A stretch of DNA of 64,000 nt, from contig NC_067492.1 in assembly GCF_947179515.1 (NCBI RefSeq), positions 13,818,416-13,882,415 on the forward strand. Reading direction: 5' to 3'. Of the stretch, positions 54,830 to 64,000 are shown piece after piece; positions within the stretch are counted from its first letter, which is position 1; the number at the start of each line of letters is the position of its first letter. The DNA comes from Apodemus sylvaticus (lineage: Eukaryota > Chordata > Mammalia > Rodentia > Muridae). The position numbers and the translations under genes are program-made. Below the pieces are notes generated by a model. It searched no databases. It had not been told where the DNA came from and saw only the letters and a program-made list of their open reading frames with translations.

Positions 54830-55085
54830 TCAGTGTTGGTGCATATGTATCTGCATGTGGTGTGTGTGTATGTGATCATGTGGGGAAGGGGGTCCACTGT
54901 ATGAAAAGACAAGAGGTTAGTATTAAATAACTCCACTCCCCCACCTTGTTTTTTAAGATTGGATCTCTCGTGGAACCTGGACCTTATTGGTTCAGCTAGA
55001 TTAGTTGGCCACCAAGCCCAAGGAATCCTTCTAGCTCTGCCTCCCTGATGCTGGGACTGCAAGCATGTGTGACAGCACCCATTCT
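54830..55085 (-). mobile_element. Long tRNA-derived SINE, antisense, 5'-truncated
   Basis: A TG-rich tail (54840-54885), then 'agattggatctctcgtggaa', 'ttggttcagctagattagtt', 'ggccaccaagcccaaggaat' and 'ctgatgctgggactgcaagc' follow the reverse complement of the long B3-related SINE. The tRNA-like head is missing. Confidence 0.6.
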
Positions 55086-55738
55086 AGTTGTTACGTGTAT
55101 AATTGAAGTCCTCATGCTATCTCATCGAGTGGTTTACCAACCGATTTTTTTCAATGATTTTTACTTAACATTCACATATATTCTGACATCCTCCACTCAG
55201 ATTGGGATACAGGAAACTCCCAACATCTCAGCATCTTCTATCACCACTTTCTGGTAGATGCCTTCCCCAAACAACCATGGCCTGGCTTCTGCTACCATCG
55301 CCTGATATGGAACTTGGCAGAAGGGGAGTTGTACACAGGGTGTTATGTGTTCTACTCTTAGATCTAGACCTGCTCTTAGCTTAAAAGCTAAGAGCCAGAG
55401 CTTCTGCTACTGCAAGGTCTCTACTTAAACAGTCTTAGTGGATACATGAGCAGCCATGTTTTGGGGGGGGGATTTTAATATATATTCTTTCAAAATATAG
55501 TGAATATAGCTTCAGCTTCCCATTCCCATCCCTGATGTCATTGAGAGGACAAGACAATCACTGGCTCTAGCTGTATCACATTTAAGGTAGACTTCTTACA
55601 ATCTGTTCTACTCAAAATACACTTTGTAAGAGGCAGAGGGGCTCTCAAAAGAGTCAGATGACCCATGAGTACTGGGGTGAGGAGCAAGAGGGATTTATCT
55701 GTGTGTAAATATGGAAGCAGCTCTTACAAGCTGTTGCT
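55086..55738. other. Unrecognised unique sequence with a perfect-armed palindrome
   Basis: No interspersed repeat recognised. Contains a 24-base hairpin at 55372-55395 with 11-base arms and a run of about ten G near 55461. Confidence 0.4.
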
Positions 55739-55875
55739 GAGTATGACAGGGTCAAGAGAGTTGGAGGAGAATTTCATGATGCACCTTCATTTGGAAAGTT
55801 CATGGCATTCCACATGAATTACCCCATTAAAGGCACTGACAAGTCCTGATGCCAGGTGAGCTGTTTAATTTTGTT
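55739..55875. promoter_or_regulatory. Weak candidate regulatory block
   Basis: Repeat-free. 'catggcattccacatgaatt' at about 55801 contains a TEAD-like cattcca next to an E-box-like/ATTA word. Weak support. Confidence 0.2.
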
Positions 55876-57291
55876 AGGTGTCCGTGGACTCAGTGTTTGG
55901 ACTGTACAGAGCCCTGCACATTGCAGAAAACCATTCCATTCTTCTCTTTTCTACAGCATGGAGTAGTCTATGTGTATTTTAACTTCGGTACTGGAAGGCA
56001 CCAGAAGTGTTATCAGTCCATAGATAGGATGTTTGTGGCTGCTTGCTTTTGGTTCTGATACTTGAACATTTTGTATCTGTTCTTATTCAGGTGACCCTGG
56101 GATTTTTCTAAGCAAAAATGACCAGGATAATGACAGGGCCATCTCTAAAGTCTTTTCAAAGGATGAGTGGGTATGATCTTTTTGAGACAAGCAGTCTCTT
56201 CATTTCATGCAACCTCACTGTCCTTGCTCCCTAGCTCTTTATTTTGAGTGGCAGGTCCATCAGTCTGGCTTTTCTGGCTCTCCGTGACACTTCTGAACAC
56301 AGTGAAAAGCAAGCCCTGTGCTCATGAGAAAAGTTCTGAGTGAATAGGACAACAATAGTTTGTTACCAAGATACATGAGGCCTTTCATAATAACCTCTAG
56401 AGCTACTTCGAGAGTATCTTTCCCTAGCTTCTAGCCAAGGCACATGAGTAAATTCTGGAGATGTGTTTCCAGGACTCTTCCCCGTTACAAGTAGTGGTCC
56501 AGTTTCTATCTGCAAGAATCCAAGTGATCTCATTGATGAGGAGACTGTCCAGTTATCATGTGGGCATCCCATTCATTTTCCAGCAGAAGTCATCTCTGCT
56601 AATTTACTAATTCATCCAGACATCCACTGCCAGCCATTCCTGAACCCCCTTTAGCTTTGTTCTTTTAGCCAGACACTGAATCTCAGAAGCCACTTTCAGT
56701 TGTGTTAGCACTTCAGAGGTAAAGAGGGTATAGGAAGGACCCACAGATCCCCAGGCTTCAAGGGGATACTTTGCAAGCCTCACAGAACTATAAGAGATGT
56801 TTTCTACCTGGGAGCAAATCCAGGCAGACACAGAAATAAAGTTAAGGGCATCGTTGGCCTGCTCCCGTCATTATATAGCAAAGATAGAAGGATGGGAACC
56901 AAGTTTGCCTGAAGGTCTCCAAACCTGCTGGCTAGAGCCTCCAAGCCTGCTGCTGGTCTACAAGCCTGCTGATCTAGGCTGTTGGGTATTTTCACCAATC
57001 CCCCATCTAGTCAGGCAAACCTTTGAGTTCTCTTGTCTAGAGCCTTTCATCTGTGTCTCCCTCACTAGAACAGAGCAAATGCTTTCTTCCTTCTCCATAT
57101 CACTCCCTCAGAGGAGCTGCTGTAGTCTGCTCTCTGCTTTCACATGCTGTGTACCCCTTGATCCTAGCTATTCATGCTCCGTGCGTCCTGTCCCCCACCA
57201 GAGATGGACGATGACACGGCTTTCCTTCCATACGTTCCCCTCCTCTCCCACTGCTACTTGTCTTTCCCTATTTAGATTTGTCTTAATTTCA
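55876..57291. other. Unique sequence, no repeat recognised
   Basis: About 1.4 kb. No SINE, LINE or LTR recognised. 'gcctgctg(g/c)' words recur at 56925-56972, a small local CAAGCCTGCTG repetition. The 167-codon plus frame at 56797-57300 has no visible domain and ends at a SINE. Confidence 0.4.
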
Positions 57292-57490
57292 TGTGTGTGA
57301 GTGTTTTGTATGCATGTATCTATGTGCACATGTGTGCCCAGTGACCACAGAGGCCAGAAAAGGGCATCACATCCTTTGGGACTGGAGTTACAGATGGATG
57401 TGGATTGCCCTGTGGATTCTGGGAACTGAATGGAGATCCTCTAAAAGAATATCGAGTTCCTTTAACCTGTTAAGCCACTTCCTCAGCCCC
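57292..57490 (-). mobile_element. B3-like SINE, antisense
   Basis: A TG/CATG-rich tail, then 'agaggccagaaaagggcatc', 'gactggagttacagatggat', 'tgggaactgaatggagatcc' and 'ctgttaagccacttcctcag' follow antisense B3 from tail to head. Confidence 0.7.
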
Positions 57491-58684
57491 TATCTGTTCT
57501 TAACTTTCCCAGCATTTTCTTTCCACCTTGGTGTGTCTATGTTTATGTATGGAGGCCCAAGAAGATGGAGGAAGGGGACGTGGGAGGAAGAAACAGGAGA
57601 GATAGGGAAAAAAGAAAGAACATAGAAGAAAAGGAATGAGGAAAGAAGTGGAGAAGGCGTGGAGGATGGATTTAGAGTCACTGTTCTGGTATCTGTTGTG
57701 AGAAGGTAGCAGCCTTCCAACCCCCACATCCTTCCCCATTGCACAGGCAATGGCAGCTGTGCTCTGCAGGAAGCTGCCAGCTAGTGATTCCCTCTTGTGG
57801 CTAAAACCCCAGGGATATGGTGTGAGCAGGCTGCACTTTGAATTGTGCAGCAATGGGCTCAGAGCATGTGGTGGCATACAGGAAAGGCTGGAGGTGTTGC
57901 TGGAGGTGATGAGCTCCTCATTCCTAATGGACTACAGCCTTCCCTGCTGGATGGAGCTGGTCTTATCATGCAGGAAGCTGGCAGGCTGTGTGTTAATCAA
58001 TTGATAGCATCACTTGGCATCCCGCAGCCAGCTTAGGCTTTCTAAGAGAACAGGTCGCTGATTTCCAATCTCTCCATCCGCTCGGAGGTAGGAGGCAGAG
58101 GGAGCAGTGGGAATTCTCCCAGAACTCTGGAGACAAGCCAAAACCTGGCACACTGTACTTCCCCCGCAGAAGGAAATGAACCCCCAGATAGAGGGGAGAA
58201 AGGAGAAGAAGAAAATGCCAAGAATGTCCCTGGGGAAATGAAACTGTCATATGACCAGAGTCTCCTTTTGTTGGGAGGATGGGTAGGTATTAACCAGGAC
58301 AAATTCTGCTTCAAAGCAACCAGCCAAGTAATACAGAACCTTGTCCTATTAGCCAATCCTCTGCAGTTGCAAATGTTTTTCTTGTCTCCCCCTTTTGCTT
58401 TCCTCTCTACCCCATCTTGTGACCCAGAATTCTCTACCTTTGTCATCCACCCCTCTGTTATCACCCCCTCCTGACTCTAGGCTGACCTCCAGGATTGTAT
58501 CTCATTTAACTTGCCTGCAGTCTGAGAAAGTCTACCATTCTTTAGTGGCTGCTGTTGAGTTGACATCTTCCAGAGATTATTATTCCTACCCAGATAAGAT
58601 GTTCCTCTGGGACTCTTGATCACCATTCTGGCTTCAGGGCTGACACTGAGGGTAGGGTTCATAATGTGTATATGAGAAAATTAT
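57491..58684. other. Unique sequence with purine-rich start
   Basis: 57560-57660 is a GAAGAA/GGAA-rich purine stretch. 57740-58060 is GC-moderate and repeat-free with a repeated 'caggaagctg' word (57767 and 57970) and may be regulatory, but support is weak. Confidence 0.35.
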
Positions 58685-59085
58685 ACATGGATGGAGAGAT
58701 GGGTGGTCCATGGGTGATTGACTAGATAAGTAGATAGTTTGGTGGTAAATGGCTAGATGGATGGATGGGCAGATGGATCTGTGGATCATTAAATGGATGA
58801 CTAGGTAGGCTGGTGGTGGCTGAATGGATGAATGGGCAAATGGACAATCTGTGAATGAATGAATAGATGGACTGATGGGTGATTATATGAATGGACAGAT
58901 AGATGGGCAGATGAATGTATGAGCAGCAGATGGTGCATAAATGTATGACTAGACAGAGGGGTGATCCATCAACAGTTGAATTAGATGGATAAGTGGATTT
59001 ATAGGTGAGGGGATGGATGGATGGATGAATGGATGGATGGATAGATGGATAGTTGGATGAATGACCATGAGTGTGTGGATGGGTG
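58685..59085. repeat. Degenerate (GGAT)n tract
   Basis: About 400 bases of imperfect GGAT/GAAT/TGGA units, most regular at 59010-59055. Same strand bias as the tract at 52858-53222 and opposite to the ATCC tract at 42800-43225. Confidence 0.9.
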
Positions 59086-59134
59086 GATGCACAGGACTGT
59101 AAGAATATGAAAGAAGTAAAACCTGAGACAGGAT

Positions 59135-61085
<1,951 letters not shown>

Positions 61086-61333
61086 GGATAGTGTTGTGAT
61101 GCCCCGGGACAGAACACAAGTTTACTGTAATGGGCCCACAACAGTACTATCCAGGATCTTCAGTATGACATCTGGTCACACTGGGATGACAGGCAAGATT
61201 ATTAGAATAATACACAGATATGCCAGTGGCTCCCCAACCATGCTAGAATATTATACTGGGGTGGCTGGTTCCCAGGTCCATCTGAAGTGTTTGCAGAGAT
61301 GGGACTTCAAGATAACACAAGACAACAGTGTTG

Positions 61334-61490
61334 GGATTACAGTCCCAGGATGGTGCACCACACAAAAGGATGTTACCCAGGTCTATTTGGATGGTTTCAA
61401 AAACCACAAGGATAGAGTTCTTATATACTAGGATGGACCACTGAAGTGTTATGCAGGTGATTCAAGATGTTACATTAGTTCATTGGGATA
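61334..61490. repeat. Weak 21-bp periodic segment
   Basis: GGAT(G/A) words recur at 61348, 61368, 61389, 61410 and 61431 (spacings 20, 21, 21, 21), and a related pair occurs at 61465 and 61486 (spacing 21). The bases between are only loosely alike. Reads like a decayed minisatellite. Confidence 0.45.
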
Positions 61491-61958
61491 GCATAGGCCA
61501 AGATTTGGTAAGCAAAGAGGCTAACTAGATTCCAGAAAAGACCCCATTTTAGCCACCTCCAAGACTCACTTCTCAGTGTGTGACCTTGACTGATGACTCT
61601 CTTCCCCCAGATAGAATCCAACACCGAGTGACAAGTACAGTGTAGGCTTTGGGACAACCCTCAGATTCCCTAGCTCTGTGCCATGGCTCAGAGCCCTCTG
61701 GTCTTAGGGGGCCTCCCAGGATTCCATCAGCATGGCCTCTTTCTTTTATTATAAATGTGGAAATGAAAAGTCTTCTTTGCAAGCCTATAAAGTATAGACA
61801 CAGTGTGGAGCTCAAAATAAGCAAACAAAACCAGAACTTAAGGCTACTTGACATTACAAGTGGCCCTTAGAAGCAATGGGGGCAGAGGAGCAAGGGAGCA
61901 AGGAGGTGGGATACTTCAAGTTATCCCACAGACAAGTTTTGACACTTGGGCTGCATTA
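61491..61958. other. Unrecognised unique sequence
   Basis: No repeat or gene recognised. Confidence 0.4.
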
Positions 61959-62082
61959 TTTAGTATGGTACCAAGACATTAGACAAATCCTTATTGCAAC
62001 CTTAATCTTATCTATAAAAGAGCATTAATACTACCTAACTGACTGAGTATTTTTTAATAAGTTGCTTCTTCTGTCAACAATG
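61959..62082 (-). mobile_element. MIR fragment
   Basis: 'ccaagacattagacaaatcc', 'ttaatcttatctataaaaga' and 'gcattaatactacctaactg' follow the reverse complement of MIR ('gggcaagtcacttaacct', 'ctgtaaaatggggataataa', 'tacctacc'). Confidence 0.55.
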
Positions 62083-62114
62083 AATTTCAGGAAAATTGCA
62101 AAAATCTCCCATGA

Positions 62115-62335
62115 TGGGGCTGTGGATATAGCTCAGTTGACACTGTGCTCATCTCCCATGCACAAGGTCACAGGCTCAGCCCTAGCACTGAGTAAAACTA
62201 GATGTGTGTAGGTGCATGCCTACAGTCCCACTCCTCTAGAAGTAGAAGCAAGATGATCAAAACTTTAAGGGCCTCCTTGGCTACTTATAGAGTTGGAGGC
62301 CAACCTGGACATGACACCATATCTCACACACACCA
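62115..62335 (+). mobile_element. B4 SINE
   Basis: The ID-like head ('ggggctgtggatatagctca', 'caggctcagccctagcactg') is followed by the B1-like half ('gtgtaggtgcatgcctacag', 'gttggaggccaacctggaca') and 'ccatatctcacacac'. Nearly complete. Confidence 0.75.
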
Positions 62336-62357
62336 ACAAACACCTCCTATAATAATA

Positions 62358-62490
62358 AGATGAGAGAGAGGGGGAAGGAGGGAAGAAGAGGGAAAGAGAG
62401 AGAGAGAGAAAAGAGAGAGACAGAGAGAGACAGAGACAGAAAGAGAGAGACAGAGAGAGAAACAGAGAGAGAGACTGAGAGAGAGAGAGG
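62358..62490. repeat. (GA)n-rich purine tract
   Basis: GA and CAGAGA repeats following the B4 tail. Sources the Arg/Glu-rich frame on + and the Ser/Leu-rich frame on -. Confidence 0.95.
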
Positions 62491-63509
62491 TGTTAATGGG
62501 GCACCAGAGCAGGACACAAGCCCAGTTTCAGGTGTGCAAGCAAAAAGATACAGAAACTTTGGCCTTATTGAACCCATAATAGGAATATGGTCAATTCTTG
62601 GCTACTCCTCCATGGAAACACAGGCTATAATGGTAGTGTTCCATTAGAAAATATGAACCCGAGGCTCCATGGGCTGGATAATTCACTCTGAGTAACCTAC
62701 ATTGAACTGATTCTGCTAGAGAATGAAAGCCACCTCCATTTCTGTGCCCAGGTGCTCTGTGCCTCTCTCCTCTCTACAGATCCATGCCTCTGTGGCTTTT
62801 GAAGTGCCATCATTCAGCCACAGTAGACCCTCACGGTCATTAAAATGATCCAGTGGCACCTTGTCCCAAAGAAGAAGAGTGTCCTTGACAACTGTGGCCA
62901 CTGCCAAGTTCAAATTAAGGTAATTACATCAGTTCCCTCCTAGGTCTTTTCAACCACCACTGATGTCCTTGTTCTTCATTTCCTGAAGTGTTCTGAAGAC
63001 TTCTATGGGCTTTGTCAGAAGGGTTTGACCTGGAGGTGTTATCATCCACACGAGAACATCTGAATTTCCACTATATAGTATCTAATACCTTTAAGATGGC
63101 CAGAGATGGTAGGTAGATCAAGGCATAATTCTGCAGCTATTACCTTTGGAAATCATATTTTTAAAGACCTTACTGAGGAGGCTTCAAAGCAAGGAGATAA
63201 TCAGTTCTGTTACCTGAAAGATGGTGACGGCAGGTCTCTACCAAGTCATTTCCCAGATGTTCCCTCACTGTCACTGCCTTTAACCACAGTTGTGCCTGTC
63301 CTTTCTTCTAACACAGTACACACTTTGAGTACCTCAGTTGTCTGTTTGTGTTTCTCGCTCTCACATTGGTCCTAAGTGTAAATTTGTAGGATTTTGGAGA
63401 AGAAATGGGTTAGGGAAGACAAGACCTCGCTGGGGAAAAATATACTTGGATCAGACATTATACAGAAAGTGAGAGGCCTTAGAACACTCAGCCCTCACTA
63501 GGATGTTTC
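62491..63509. other. Unrecognised unique sequence
   Basis: No repeat or gene recognised before the LINE-1 3' end. Confidence 0.4.
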
Positions 63510-63990
63510 TATCAAATCCCTTTCCCCCGGGCCCAGGAAACTCTGAAGAAGAGAATAAAGGCTCAAATGAATTCACAGAGACTGGAAGAGCATGCACAGG
63601 TCTGCACAAGATCCTCTGCATGTGCAATATGGCTTCCAGTTTAGTGTTTTTATGGAACTCCTGAGTGGGTGATCTGATCTAGTAGGTCTCTGATTCTTAG
63701 GTCTTCTCATGGGCTCTTTTTCCTTCTGTTTGTCCAGTTCCAATGTGTTAGTTTTTATTTTACCTTGTTATATTTTATTTTGTTATGCTTTATTATAATT
63801 CCTTAGAAGCCTGTTTGTTTTCTAATGAGAGACGGAAAGGGAATGCATCGGGATGGGCAGAGAGGTGGGGGAAGCATTGGGAAGAGTAAGTGGAAGAGAA
63901 AACTGAGTCGTATATTTCAAGAGAGAAATTTTATTTGAATTATATCTCGACAAAGCTATAATTTAAAGAGAAAAAAAATAAAATTAACTG
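63510..63990 (+). mobile_element. Old rodent LINE-1 (Lx-like) 3' UTR
   Basis: 'ttcacagagactggaagagc', 'gtaggtctctgattcttagg', 'tcttctcatgggctcttttt', 'tagtttttattttaccttgt', 'ctaatgagagacggaaaggg' and the A-rich end 'aaaaaaaataaaatta' are in the order of the Lx-type 3' UTR. More diverged than the LINE-1 at 21121. Confidence 0.8.
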
Positions 63991-64000
63991 AAGACTTGGT

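Noticed and set aside
56797..57300. 167-codon plus frame
   Set aside because: No recognisable protein family, no conserved motif, and it ends at the tail of an antisense SINE.

Overview
This window is non-coding DNA from a murine rodent nuclear genome (mouse- or rat-like; the species cannot be settled by eye). The case for a rodent rests on repeat families: LINE-1 3' ends of the Mus/Rattus type (1-136, 21121-21720, 63510-63990), SINEs of the B1, B3, B4 and ID-like types, rodent MaLR-type LTRs, and many long microsatellites. Older mammalian repeats (MIR, L2, an L1M-type 3' UTR, MLT1-like LTRs) lie underneath. Calls were made by comparing the text with remembered consensus features, so family names below superfamily level are tentative and edges are good to about 10-30 bases. 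I found no protein-coding gene, exon series, CpG island, rRNA gene or functional tRNA gene. The open reading frames are short, overlap repeats or low-complexity tracts, and match no protein I recognise. The window could be intergenic or inside a large intron.

Layout. 0-4.8 kb: LINE-1 end, MIR, older LINE-1 pieces and MaLR LTRs, including one LTR nested in another. 4.8-11 kb: MIR remnants, an antisense LTR, tRNA-derived SINEs, a B4 SINE and a GATA tract. 11-15 kb: two long CT tracts, an almost complete LTR, B3 SINEs and a TTTTG tract. 15-22.6 kb: B1/B4 SINEs, a 600-bp LINE-1 3' end and a 229-bp tandem duplication. 22.6-26.8 kb: almost repeat-free, with CpGs and clustered factor-like motifs; this is the best candidate for conserved regulatory DNA. 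26.8-36.6 kb: compound microsatellite, LTRs, a 98-bp direct duplication, MIRs and SINEs. 36.6-46 kb: MIRs, SINEs, an ATCC tract, facing ID-like SINEs with purine/pyrimidine tails, and two further candidate conserved blocks. 46-54 kb: LTRs, L2 ends, a GT/GC tract and a GGAT tract. 54-64 kb: another candidate enhancer block, antisense SINEs, a GGAT/CA/TA complex, a weak 21-bp periodic segment, a B4 SINE and a final LINE-1 3' end.

No set of genes works together here. The functional content, if any, is likely to be distal regulatory elements in the repeat-poor blocks. MIR and L2 copies seem common and recent SINEs scarce, which suits an old segment that has gained few recent insertions, but this was not counted statistically. 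I saw no sign of a previously undescribed gene system.
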